The position numbers were made by a program, and so were the translations under genes. From Diploscapter coronatus (Eukaryota > Nematoda > Chromadorea > Rhabditida > Rhabditidae): a stretch of DNA of 64,000 nt. The stretch is from NCBI GenBank assembly GCA_964036155.1, contig OZ038423.1:35727249-35791248 (forward strand). Direction: 5' to 3'. Shown one piece after another: positions 46,999 to 59,206 of the stretch; positions within the stretch are counted from its first letter, which is position 1; each line of letters begins with the position of its first letter. Below the pieces are notes generated by a model that did no database searches, had not been told where the DNA came from, and saw only the letters and a list, made by a program, of their open reading frames with translations.

Positions 46999-49900
46999 TC
47001 AGTGACCGGAATGATTGGAGTGGTGACTGGCGAATTTCTCGTAGTCCTTCCAGAATTGATCGCCCCGTTCCTCCAGCTTGCGCTTGATCAGCGACGAGCA
47101 GTAGGTTAACACCTGCAAAATTACCCTTATTTTATGCTAGATTATAGAATTTGTTTAACATAATTGAGAATATTTGAAATTTCATATTCATCATCTTGGT
47201 GAAACCTAGCCAATTTACTATTTTCGGCCTTAAAGGATGAAAAGTTTGCTACTGATTTTACGTAATTTTAAAGTTTTTTTTCGATTATAATTTAAAAAAT
47301 CAATTTACCCCTGGTGTGAATTAAAAGCTCCAAATATCATTCGACATTATCAATTTTTAAACTTATTGCTATTCACAAGTCAAATTATCCGTACTCAGAA
47401 AAACACCAGTACCCACCTTGCTTTTGTTGATTTTGTGGACGTCGTAGCTGAATGCGTCGCCCATTTTCGCCTTTTCTTTCTTCAGCAACTCTTTTGCATA
47501 CTGAAAAATCAAGAATACAAATCGAAGAAATTTAAGAATTTATTTGCAATTTATCCGTTTTTTAGAATAAACCTCGTTCTATTAATTCCGAAACAATTCA
47601 AACATCATTAATTTTATTCTTCTTCGAAAAATTGTGTTCTACCTGTTTTCCAAGCCACTCCATCTTTTCCTTCGTAGTGTCATCCCTCGATTCCAGCAGA
47701 TTCTTGATCTCGGACCGCATCAACTTCTCCATATAGCTTTTGAAGTGCTGGAAAAATGACCATTTTTAAAATTCGATTAAATGGTTTTCGAATTTAGACA
47801 AGTTTTGATTTTCAAATAGATGCGAAAATATTAGCTCACTCGAGAAAATTCTTATAGTTCCAGCACTTTGAAACATTAAAGCCATAAAAATGATATGATC
47901 AGAAATTTATAATTTTTCTAATCTTTTAGCCTCCTTTTGAAATATTTTTGTAAATTCAAACTAACCGTTTCCTGTTCTTCTTGAGTTCTGGGTTGCTTTT
48001 TATGGCTGCTGGGATGTCTGTGTTCATGCCCGCTGCTCATCGACTTCAGAGGCTGGACGTCCTTCGACGAGGCCTCACTGCTAGCAGAGGGAGGTCGCTC
48101 CTCCATTTGACTCGAACGGGGTCTGAAAACAGCAACTATTTTCAAAAATTTTGTCACTTTATCTTCTAAAATCTCAATATTTTAGAGGTTTTCGCTAATT
48201 AAATTTTAAACTAATAAGTGTCAAGACAACCAAAAGGATCGTCAAGAATAAAATTTCAAAAATAAGGGCGTTTCTTGAAACATGAAAAACCTTTTAAATT
48301 TGAAAAAAAAGCTATTTGAAGAAGATTTAAAAAAAAAAAAAAAAAAACTACCTGACTCCGTCGATGCGTCCCGCGAAGATCTGCTCGGCCCTGGCGATCA
48401 GCGACTCTTCCGACAGATTTTGATCGGCTTTCTAAAAATGGATAGGCTTCAAAGATTTCAGTTATCAAGTCCATATTCTTTTCTGAGCTGAATCATTTGA
48501 GGGCACGGGGTTATATCTTCGCCATATTCGAATCAACATGTCCAGTTTCAACAAAAATTCAACATGTCTAATAGGGAAATGAGAATTTTCGTTCAAAACT
48601 AGAAGTTTGCCTACCACTTGAGTGACCTCGCACTTGAAGTCGCCAGCGTAGGAGTCCATTCCGGAAGTGTCGCAAGGAGGCGGCGGCGTCTTCTCGGCGG
48701 GATCGAGTTCGCCCTGTTCGGGACGAGGGGGACTCCACTGCGTTTCGCGGGTTTCCTAAACATTCAAATATTCATTTGGTTTGAAGAAAGATTGATATTT
48801 AGTGTGTTGTTTTGCTTTGATAAGTTTCAGGCTCGCAGCTAAAAACGAATATGCGCGAAACTTAAGCTAAATTAAGAAAAGCGTGAAACGTATTTGAACA
48901 AAGATCCTAGATAAAGTCACATCATAGCAATTCTAAGGTGTTTTCATGCCCGTCAATAAACTAAAAACATTCTACTCTTCAAAAAATGGGAAAAACATGT
49001 GCAACAACAATCAAAGCATACCACCTACTATTCTCACAAAAATGATTCAAAAATGCATTTTTGTGAAAATTACTTGTCATCCCAACGTGCACTATTTCAT
49101 GCCTGTGCAACAAACGTCAAAACATTCAACTTATTCCTCCTCAATATTACAGGAAACCCAATTTGAACCGCAGATTACTTGTTGTCTCCAGATGGCGCTG
49201 TCCTGAGCAGTGTGGAACTCCTCGGACTCCTTGGTACAATTGGAGCAGAATTGGAGGAACGCTGAGCGGAAGATAGACGCTGTGCTGCTGCTAGTCGAGG
49301 AGGGTCGGGGCAGTTCCGGATCGCATTCCATTTCCTCATCGTTAACGCCGCTGTTCTCGTGATTCTCCTGAAACATCTGGAAAATGGTGCAATTTCATTG
49401 CATACCAAAACCAACTAAACAAGCTATTCGTAATATTCGCAAGACACGACAAGACTTGACAAGCATTTAGCAAATTAAAGAAACCATTCTGTGTCAGGAT
49501 TAAAGGAATAGCAATGACGTTTCAGAAAGCCTAATTACAGTTTAGGAATAGTTTCAGGGTAATATTTCACAAATACATGCATTTTTAAGCGATAGAATAT
49601 CGTGTCATTTTATGCAGAAAAAATACATCTCGAAGCTATAGCTTGAGTAAGGAAAAAAGCAAAATGCCCACCTTGTTGTAGTAGTACTTATCGCCATTGG
49701 CATCGACGGCCTTCGCCCAGAGGTACTTTTCCTTGGGGGGCGGGGCAGGAGGTGGGGTCGAGGAGCGAGCAGAAATCATCGTTTGCTGAAAATTTATTTT
49801 ATTTAGCTACACGAGGGAAATCCGAATAAGATATTCTTGGAGTTCGAATTTTGTTGAAAATTTGCAACATATTCTAACGTTTGTCTACTCAAGCGAGTAA

Positions 49901-52900
49901 CTTGTTGCTTCGATTTCAATTTCATTCTTGAGCAAGAATGCAAGATGAACAAACGGACCTTTCACATTGCATTTATCAAACTTGTGAAGCATATCTCATT
50001 TCAAAAAAATAAACATTGAGTCGAAGAATTTCTGTTGCTTTCCAAACTTTTCAAATCCTCACCGAGGCGGATTTGAGCGATGTTGTAGCGGGCTGATCTT
50101 CGAGTGAAGATGGTGCAGTGATGGCTTCCTGAGCAGCCTCCTTCTCCTTCTGCAATATTCTCAGTTTAAATTCATTTAACTTCTATTTTGGGCTTCAAAT
50201 ATTCATTTTCCCTATTATTTTACCCGTATTTTAATCTTAGACGCGTAAACTCCCCTCCCAAATAGGGGAAGATAAAAAAAAAACGAGAAATTGTTTGAAG
50301 GGAAGTTTATGCAGCCTCTGATCCTCCAGGTCATTTTTTATGACCATCATACCTGGGCAGCCAACTTGTGCGCGGCCTCCTCTCTGCGAATGGCGGCCAT
50401 CGCCTCCCGCACCATGTCCAACTTCTTCTGCAGCACTTCATAGACGTTTCTGAAAATTCAAATTGAACATTTCACTCGTATCATTTATAGCGGAGATATG
50501 GTTATTATTATTTCAAATCCATGCGGCGTTTGTCTTGTCCCGATAAAAGGAAAATACCCAAGATCAGTCTGAACATTGGTCCGTATCATGTTAGTTTCGA
50601 TATGAATTCTGGACTACTAAACAAAAAGAGCGTTAACATCTTTTGTATATGTCTCAAGAATCCTCTTATTAATAGATAAATAGCAAGTTAATGTTGCCAC
50701 TTTAAGCTTGTCTGTGAAAAGTAAAATAAGATAAAAACTAACTGCAACTCAGATTTGGTCTTCTTGGCGCACTCTGCCTTGAAGGCCTTGAGCGACTCAT
50801 CGTCCAGTTTGTCTGCGTCTCTGACATCTCTGGACGGGGGAGGAGGCGGTGCTTCGGCAGTGAGGAATGCAGTGGACGAGGGACAGGAGGGCAGCGACGC
50901 AGAGGACGGGCCGAACGCTGGCCAAGGACCATAGCCCCAGTACATCATGTCTGCAGGTATCAAGATTTTGGAAAAGAAACTTGTTGATTAAAGCTGGACG
51001 TATTTTTGAAAAAAAAAAGTAAAATTAGAAAAGGTTCCTTCATTTTTTCCGAAAACTTGCTTACCGTAACCAGGCATACCAGGCATAGGCATCATCATTC
51101 CCGGATAGGGCATGGGAGGCATCGGATGGTGGCGCATTCCGACCGATGTCGGAGTCACCACTGAGGGAGGGGGCAGAGCGTGACCGTTCTGGAAAAAAAA
51201 ACAAAACATATTTTTAGCGAGTATCATTTACTTGAAAAAAGGATTTTTATGCCAATTAAAAATATGAAGTTTCATAAAGTTTCAAAACTAAATGAAAAAT
51301 TCACGATAATTTTAACCATCTCTACATTTAAGATAATAAAGTCACAAAATATCCCACCTCCCTTCCATTGGCGTTGACGTCGAATCTGGATCGTCTCTTG
51401 GAGGGAGGGGGCTGTTCGTCTTCCTTGCCGTCCTTTGTCTCTGTCTCCACTCGACGTCTCTTCCTGTCGACAGATGGGCTGGGGCTTCGCGAATACGACA
51501 TGTTGTAGTAATCATCTGGAAAGATGAAACTAATTCAAGTGAATGCGCATTTGACTACGACAAACAATACTTCACTATTAGAAAGATATAATTGAAAATG
51601 AAGTAGTTATATTTCAAGGAACTGCTGTAAAATAGCGAAATCCGAAAAGTAGTTTAGTTTAGAGAGTAGCATATTTGAAAAGAGAACAAACAAAATTTAC
51701 CATATCGTCTCGCATCGTAGTAGCTGAGGTGTCGCTTGTAGTTGTTGCGATTCCAGCTTCGACCGTTGCTGTATCTGAAATCATACAAATTAACGAATGA
51801 CAAAATAAATGCCGTTTCAAAGTAGCATGATAAAATGCAATGCTCTTCCAGGGCGTTTTATATTGAAATCTTTAAAAATAGTCAGATTTCAAGCTATTTT
51901 ATTTAGCACTATGTTTTCATAAATATTATCGAATCCAAAAATATATGGAGGTTTTAAATAGGGTGATTATTTTTATCGTTGTCTTTTTCATTTTATTTTT
52001 TTATCTAACACTCAGAAAATAACTGTCTGGCACTTTGGAACTCACAGATTTACGGGTCACGAGCTATATTATGATTTTTTACATAAAAAAACTAAACCTG
52101 TTCCAAGAGAAGCGGCTGTTGTGCGAATACGGTCTGTCGTATTCACAGAAATCCTTGGTCTTGAAGGACGTTGGCGTCCTTGCGCGGCTCGTGCCGTTCT
52201 CCACCGGGTCGACTTTAACCTGAAATAAAATCCATAAATTTGTCATTTCTCAAATCTCTAAAATATCAGATACGTTTCTGCATGAGGATTTTAGAGAATT
52301 CTGTCAATAAAACTCATTGCTTGCTCAAAATCCAATACCATACCTTCAAAAAATGTTCAAATACGTTTCTACTAATAAAATACTTTATGAAATTTTGGGC
52401 AAATATTTGCCAATTAGACAACGTTGCCAATATGACCTTCTTAGGAATTTTGTAGAGCACCAACAGACTGGTCCAAGTGTGTAGAACTCGTTTCGCGATT
52501 TCCACCAGTCGCGTGAAGCCTGTAAGGATGGGGGTTTCCTGAAATTTCGAAGCTTGGAAATACGTTTTAACATTAGATGAAATAAGGAAAGGTAATCATT
52601 GCCATGGTCCGATTTCTCCCAACCACATTTTCAATGAAAAATTTCTAGTAGTCCTCTGCCAGAAAGATAATAAAACAGGGAAATTCTGTACGGAATAGAA
52701 ATACTCGAAACCTGTCATTCAAATTACAAAAATTTACCAACCTCTTCCTCCTCTTCATTATCGTCATTTTCGTCCTTCTCTTTGTCGCCTTCACTACCAA
52801 CCTCCATCCTGGCGACCCCGTTTTCCTCTGCTTCTTTATGCTTCTCTCTCGCCTTTTCTGCCTCCTTTTCTTGCGAAATCACGTCGTTCACGACGCTCTG

Positions 52901-55900
52901 CACGGCTGCTTGCACCTGCAAATTTTCGAAAATCGTTTAGAAGGAAAAAACACAAAAAAACATCCAAAAATTTCCATTTCGAGTTTTTTCTTCAAAAATT
53001 TTAAAGTTCTTACCACCAAATCATCAGTGGGTTCCTCCATTTGTGCCAGCTGCGTCACCGAATAGGCCAAATCACATTCCGGGCTCTGAAAAGTCAAATT
53101 TATGTAGGAAAAATACTTTCATAGTTTATTTTCGGCATGTTTCAGAGATTTCATAAAATTTGCTAGAATAGAAAATGAATAATGTATTGGTTGGACTTAT
53201 TTCTTGCTACAAAATAACAAACCTGGCATATTTACTTCAATTAATTTCGTATTATCGTGTTTCATGCAAGTTTCAAAAAAGACGATTGGTCACTAATGCC
53301 TTTTGGTGAGAAAAATCAAAGTAAGATGAAACTTTCTTTCAAATAAAATTGCATTTTTCGAATTTCTTCCAAGAAATGACTAACCACGAGTCTGGCGAAG
53401 TGATCGATTCCGTTGAGGAGAGTGAGAATGCGCAGATTGAGGAGGACGTCATCCGCATGAATCATGGGCTCTTTCAGCCAGAACGTGAACATGTCGATGA
53501 TGCCTCCGCTGCAGATCAGCGACAGCGAACGCACGTTTTGCACCTGAAATTAGCTTTTTAATTTTCGTTTCTTCGAGACTGGAAAATGTACTAAATTTAA
53601 AGGAATAGTGTTGGTAAAGAAAACTTTGTGAAATTTCCAAGTAATTTATTTTCTTTCTTTCTCTGAAACTAGTGAATTTTTAGATAAAAGTTGATAAAGA
53701 AGATAGATGAATTTTTCAGAAGGTCATCTTTAATATTTTCTCAACTTACCGCCTGTTCATTGCAGAGAGTGTTGAGGATCCGCAGACGCTGTTCGCTGTA
53801 CTCGCTGTAGTTCTGAAATATGAAAATTTAGTTCACAAATTAGATAAGTTTTGATGATTCTATCAAGCGTCAATATTTAGAAGTATTCACTAGATCAGTG
53901 GAATTATCAGTAGTTAAAAAGTAAAACTAGCCAAAATGTATGTTTCATATACTTTCTAAAAAATCAAATGAATCTCGAAAGATTGAATGAGTTTCAGTTT
54001 TCCCATAAACATAATAGAAGGGAATTTGATTGGATTGTTGCCGTCAATGATTGTCATTTCCTCAACAAACGTTTTCCACTGCAAATATCCCTTATGCGGT
54101 GTGAATTATCCCATTCAGTTTTGCATTATTATCTTTAATAATGGGACGAGAGATGACACGATGATCGAATTTTGCGGTGGACAAGTCCCGAATCTGATAG
54201 TTTGCCCAACAAAAATCGATTTAACAATCAGCTGACCGCCATGGTGACGAGCTCCCTGATTTGCTTTTTGTTCGTCCAGGCGATAGGCTCGATTTCGCAC
54301 AGCCGCGCGTTGATCTCCTCTTCGTCCAGCAGATTCGCGCGAGCTTCCATCTGAAAACAATATTGCTAGTCTTTCCTAAAACTAATGAAATGATGAGATC
54401 TTCATGGGAATTAGCACAAACCTTCGAAGAAATAGGTAAATCCGTGAATTCAAAGAATGGTAGAATGGATAAATTTATCGAATTTCCCACCTCATAATCT
54501 TCACCATCGTCAGACTCCTCCTCCTGGACTTGGCCGATCCACTTCATGCAGTTCTCCGCTCCGCAATGGCACGGCTGGGCTTCTCTCCTGAAAAGTTGGA
54601 AAATAAGTCGCAAAAAGAATAAGTTTCTCAACAACAAATTGTACATCTTCAATAAACACTGTAAAAAGTCCGTAAAATTTCAAATTCTCAAACTTCAGAA
54701 TAAGAGAAATAGTGTACGTTTCATATTTTCGACTTTTGTGAGCTATTTTTAGGAGTTCCAATAACTTCTAATGACGTAAAGAAGAAAATAATTTCCTACC
54801 CATAGACCTGGAAGTTGTAGTCGAATGTGATCTCCTCGCCCTTGTTGATGTCGCGCAGCGCGAAGAAACCGATCCGAGCCACGTTGCCCTTCGTGTTCGG
54901 CACGGTCCACTGAGCAAAATCAATTAATCTTCAAATTTTACCAAACAATTATTCAAATTTGCTTTTCTAACTAATCTTCCCGGAAAAAAACTCAAAGATG
55001 ACAAAAAGTCAAAGAAAGAAATATGAAATAATGAGATTTATTGAAACATAAGAAAAAAATGTTTGCAATTTTGATGAGCTAACCTTTTCGCAGCAGGCAT
55101 TCGGCGCACACGAGTGATTGATGAACCTCGAGACGTTGCCCTTCTTCGTGGCATCGATCGTGTAGGCACCCGTGTCGCATAGATAGTGATGCTTGTGGTT
55201 GGGGTCCTTCGCGTAGCTGAAAATACAAGTGCGTAAAGATTCCCAATTTAGATAGCTACAAAAACACCGTATATTTTAGAGCTAGTATTTTCCATAATGA
55301 GTGAATTACGTTGTAATAAAAAATTAAGAAACAAATTGAGCTACGTTTCAAAAACAGTATAATTTCAAGCGGTTCAATACACTAATGCTAGATGGTCATT
55401 TGCCTTATCCTATGTTATTTCAGAGTCTAAAATCTGGAAGGTCGAAATTAAAGAAAACATTGACTTTAGACCAGTGTCTCATTTTCGAGTGCTATTCCTC
55501 CCTTTCTAATACAATGAAAAATAACCGTGTACCACTTTGCAACCTCTCAGATTACGAAGATAATAGCTAAATGACGACCTGACGACCCCTCTTTTCCCAC
55601 ACTATTTCACCTTACTCTAACCTCCTTCCCTCTCTAGCTATAGGGATCGTCAGGTCGTCATTTAGTAACTGCCGATTACGGACTCTAATAATAAGTGACT
55701 CACATCTCCTTGCGCGCTTCGTACTCATTCCTGGGCAGGACCTCGCCAACGTACTCGATGATGAAGGCGCCCCTGGAATTTTTTCTTTCTACTTTTCAAA
55801 AATGGCAGAAAAATCTCCACTTCTTGATGGATTCCATGGCAAAGAGGCCGAATCCCTTTTCCGGACCAGTGTACTGGGGCTCGACTTTCGCGTATTTTCT

Positions 55901-56772
55901 CTGAAAAATGCTCTTCGTGAAAACGATTCCAAAAATGATCATTTTTAATTTTTCGACATTTTCAGAAAATGGAATTGAAAAAATATCAAGTTATTTTTAA
56001 ATGGCAAATTACTGTTCTGATTAAACGAAATGACAGATGGTGTGTTAAAAAATAGTGAGAAAAGGCAAGAGACAGCAAATTGCGTGCCATCACTCTTTTC
56101 ATTGTCCCCCGCTGACTCTTTTCTCTGCACTCTAGCCTCTCTCTTTGTGCATAGTCGTGACGCGCATTTCTCGCAAGGCGCTCTTTAACACACGGACTGT
56201 GACTTCGTTGAGCGATACAATAAATTCCAACCTTGGTGAACTTCCTGTTCTTGCATTTCTTGGCGGGACAGTCCTTGGGGCACTCGGTGAACATGCATAC
56301 GTTCACACAGCGGTTGTCCTTGCAGTTTTTGCCTTCATCCGCGCACGTGCAGCTGAACATATTCATCGTTTTAGTCAGATACAAAAATTCTTGAAAATTG
56401 CTAAAACTCTCGACATTTCCCAAAAGAAAACATCAATAAATTCGAGAAAAAAAGTTCATTTTTGGGGCAAAAGTCTCATAAATTTGTCTTAAAAAATTTT
56501 ATTTTCGTAAAAAAATCGATTTTCCTTAAAAGTCACACTTACTAGAGTGCTTCAGTCCTCTTCTTGCTGGAGATGCTCTTCGAGAAGATGGAGGTCTCGA
56601 CGATCTCGAATTTTGGCAGAGGGGTAGTCGAGGAGTGACCGTCTTTGCTTCTGTCTGCCTTGTCCGCGCCCTTCTCCTTCTCAGCGCCTCTCTCCTTGTC
56701 CCTTTCTTTGTTTTTGCTTTCAGAACCATTGCTCTTCTCAGAACCAGAGGAAGGCATCGAGTTTATTGACAT
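46999..56772 (-). CDS. met-1: SETD2-type histone H3K36 methyltransferase (MET-1)
   Basis: 28 exons close to 1125 residues: 56772-56543, 56352-56232, 55900-55821, 55772-55704, 55216-55084, 54909-54800, 54587-54491, 54350-54237, 53812-53750, 53543-53385, 53085-53014, 52915-52742, 52538-52437, 52219-52098, 51774-51701, 51515-51358, 51188-51065, 50950-50743, 50449-50353, 50149-50063, 49785-49672, 49367-49179, 48755-48615, 48431-48352, 48122-47966, 47747-47643, 47500-47417, 47112-46999. Order: short Ser/Lys-rich N-terminus, cysteine-rich AWS (about 77-118, CMFTECPKDCPAKKCKNR), SET (about 120-235; GFGLFAMESIKKGAFIIEYV, RFINHSCAPNA, FDYNFQVYG), post-SET CHCGAENC, the conserved SETD2 helix ending LYKIPKK, a WW domain (WAKAVDANGDKYYYNK plus ETRETQWSPP), and a C-terminal SRI-type region that in SETD2 binds phosphorylated RNA polymerase II. 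It methylates H3K36 during elongation. A 63-residue in-frame exon (49367-49179) splits the WW domain. The start follows a TTCCAG acceptor 8 nt upstream; further 5' exons are possible. Confidence 0.94.
48331..48347. repeat. Long A/T homopolymer beside a splice donor
   Basis: An uninterrupted A run of about 17-19 nt (T run on the coding strand) begins a few bases inside the met-1 intron after 48352. Confidence 0.8.
49179..49367 (-). other. met-1: Phase 0-0 exon interrupting the MET-1 WW domain
   Basis: Bounded by TTTCAG acceptor and CAA|GTAATC donor, 189 nt, open in frame, both ends phase 0. The upstream exon ends YYYNK and the downstream exon begins ETRETQW, which together make the normal second and third strands of a WW domain. 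Inclusion inserts 63 Ser/Glu-rich residues with a cysteine pair (FCSNC) between them; skipping restores a regular WW fold and a 1062-residue protein. Confidence 0.6.
54068..54189. mobile_element. MITE family C, copy 3 (opposite orientation)
   Basis: In a met-1 intron. AACGTTTTCCACTGCAAATA on the left; TTTTGCGGTGGACAAGTC on the right. Inner CTTATGCGGTGTGAATTATC and TTTAATAATGGGACGAGAGA are the reverse complement of copies 1 and 2. Confidence 0.8.
55431..55553. mobile_element. Inverted-repeat element family F, copy 2
   Basis: In a met-1 intron, directly beside a family B element. AATCTGGAAGGTCGAAATTA on the left, CAACCTCTCAGATT on the right; shares GTGCTATTCCTC and GTGTACCACTTTGCA with copy 1 at 41677. 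Confidence 0.6.
55564..55673. mobile_element. MITE-like family B, copy 3
   Basis: AGCTAAATGACGACCTGACG on the left is inverted as CGTCAGGTCGTCATTTAGTA on the right (about 19 bp nearly perfect). Core CTTTTCCCACACTATTTCAC. Lies in the met-1 intron between two SET-coding exons. Confidence 0.75.
56021..56213. mobile_element. MITE-like family E, copy 2
   Basis: In the met-1 intron after the AWS exon. ACGAAATGACAGATGGTGTG on the left matches the inverse of the right end (CACACGGACTGTGACTTCGT). Shares CGCATTTCTCGCAAGGCGCT and CTCTAGCCTCTCTC with copy 1 at 22907. Confidence 0.7.
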
Positions 56773-57408
56773 CGGGGAATCTGGAAAATAAATTTGAATG
56801 AAATGAATAATTTTCAGATAATATGTAAGTGAATTAAGACTTTCAAACAATTATTGAAAGAGCGATTTGAAAAGAGGCAAATGCAGTTTTTGTAAAGTAA
56901 TTTTTATCTTGCGAAAATCAAAAATGAAAAATTTATTGTTGTTTCACGGTAAAAAACTAGCCGCGCCCATTTTGGAATTGGCTGCCAGAAAAAGGGTGAA
57001 ATCGAAAGAGCGAGGGGAAAGTTTGACCAAATTTTGGACAAGAAATCGATAAGACGCGTAGCCAACAAAAAAGGAAGCACAAACTGGCGAAGTGATCGAA
57101 ACAAGTGTTGATCATTTTAGAGATGCGCAAGTGGCAAAATATCGCTCATTCTTCTAAGACGTTTGCGAAAGTTATCCAGGTCGGTTTTCAACCACTAGCT
57201 TCTACGTTTGATGAGTGATTTTTCGATGAAATTTGAATAAACTACAGAAACTTTGGATTATTTTTCTTCTGCACTGATAAAAATAGTTAAATTTTATTTT
57301 TCCTTATAAATAAAAAAATAACACAACCATCAATCGTTTTTCTCGAGAAAAGTGCGCGCTTGTTTAACCCAAGCCCTTCTCCCTTTCCTTTCATGGATAT
57401 TATGCTGA

Positions 57409-58930
57409 CCTTGAGATTTGGCTGATTTGGTTGATCTGGTCGATGAACTGTGGAATATTCTCTATCCTTGCAAACAGCTGCAGGAATGAATCAGGAATCA
57501 CAGCGAGAAGTCGGCCGATCAATCCGAGCACATCCGAGAAAATTCCAGCACAAATCCTGAAAATTGAAGAATTTTAAAATTGCAAAAATGAAAAGAAAAT
57601 GTTTTTGGGAGCAGAAATGAAAATTCCAAAATAAGGTACCGTAATTCTGTCATTTTTAAAAATTATTTCACAAAATTAAAATTCCACAGGTTTCAGTAAA
57701 TTTCGACCCTACTCAAGCCGAAAATGGTCAAAATTTCTCGAATTTCGCACCGTCCGTCCTCCCGTTGAATTTTGAAAAATTCGTCATTCGATGAAAAAAT
57801 TCTTTTTTCCACCTTTTAACTAAATAACTATCAGAAATTCATCGAAGCATTTTCAAAATTCAGTAAAAACCTCGAGAAACTTCGATTTGATCGATAGATT
57901 ATTTCGCGTTTTTATGTGCGTCTCGAGAGCGCGGTCTGCACGGCCCGGCACTGCTTTTTCCATGCCCGCAGCGTTTTACGGCCATTTCCCAACTCCAAAA
58001 ATCGATAACCACCTCTAATTACCTCAATTTCACTAACTGACCAATTAATGCTCCCCAAAAATCGATTTGAAGCCAAATTACCGTACTCGACGTTTGAATT
58101 CGCCGAAGGTTTGCTTGGACGAAACGCTTAAATTTGGGCGGAAATTGGCGGCAATTTGCTGGTTCGTCCCTCGGGCTACCTGCAAATGATCAGTGTTTTT
58201 CTCTCACTCATCGAAAAATCAATAAAATAATCGATAAAATGGGCGGTATTGGGTGGCATTGAGGGTAGGACGCACAAAAGAAGAGGGGAGTGTGCCAAAG
58301 AGAAGAGGGGAGGCGAGAGATAGAGAGAGAGGATGAGAGTGGGGAAAATGGAGAGGGCAGAGAGGCGAGAGGGGCACACAATCGATGTGCAAAGGCAAAG
58401 GCACTACAAGGATGGGGGAGAAATCGAGAGTGGACATTCCTTCTTTACTGAATCGAATACAATTGAGTGACAGCAGTGCTCTTTTAGGATCAAGGTATAT
58501 GGTAGGTAAAATTTGTAAGAACATGAGTCAAATATTTTTCTCGTGACAAAAATTGGGCTAGATCTGGAAATTTGGGTAACTGAGAAATGACGAGATGACA
58601 TGGGACATGAACTATCTTTTCCCACACTATTTCTCCCTACTTCCTCACCCTTCTCTATCCTTAACAATAGATCACGTCCTCACATCACTTTGAAATTGGC
58701 AAAATTTTTACTTTGAGAATGTAGCTTCGTGTACATTAAAATTTGTCATCGAGAGAAATTTTATCTTTGAAAAGCAATGAGAACTCGCCTTTGTAGTGCG
58801 CACTGAAAGTAGGGACCAATTCAAACGAGCTCCAATGAAATGCAGAAGAATTTGGCTCAGCACCCTGCAAAAGTCGAGGTTTCCATGAAAAATCGGTATT
58901 CCTAAAATATCAGTAATAAAATCAAAGATA
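57409..58930 (-). other. Unresolved exon-like segments between GTF3C6 and met-1
   Basis: Three minus-strand segments have splice signals and long open frames. 57556-57416 follows a TTTTCAG acceptor and reads ...DVLGLIGRLLAVIPDSFL...QINQISQISR, ending either at a GTCAGC donor or, read through, at a stop near 57409. 58182-58088 follows TTTGCAG and joins to it in phase (...FGEFKRRVR). 58918-58800 follows a TTTTAG acceptor and is open in two frames. They do not join in frame to the first met-1 coding exon. They may be a small separate gene, 5' UTR exons of met-1, or additional N-terminal met-1 exons in another arrangement. I do not recognise the protein. Confidence 0.3.
58577..58690. mobile_element. 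Inverted-repeat element, family B-like
   Basis: TGAGAAATGACGAGATGACA on the left is inverted as ATCACGTCCTCACATCA on the right (imperfect). Core CTTTTCCCACACTATTTCTC is nearly identical to that at 55564-55673. Confidence 0.6.
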
Positions 58931-59206
58931 AAGTCTCCGATTTAACGGATTTCCTTAGAAGTAATTTTAAAAGAATCGTAAATCTCTTTATTCTCGCTTT
59001 GCAAAGTTGGATTCCAGCGGATTTAGCATACAACAAAAAATAAGTGATAAAAACGAACCCGAAAAGTATAGAATAGGAAAATCTTCCTTTGTTAGGAAGA
59101 TGCCATCTTGGGTTAGAAAAGATTCTATTTTCAAGAAGACAAAATCTAGAAAAAGTGCAAATATTTTGTAAACCGGAAAAAAATTCTTTTTTTCCAAAAT
59201 CAGTTT

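Noticed and set aside
54221..54652. 143-codon minus-strand ORF
   Set aside because: It merges parts of two met-1 exons with the intron between them and mostly runs out of frame; the spliced model explains the region better.
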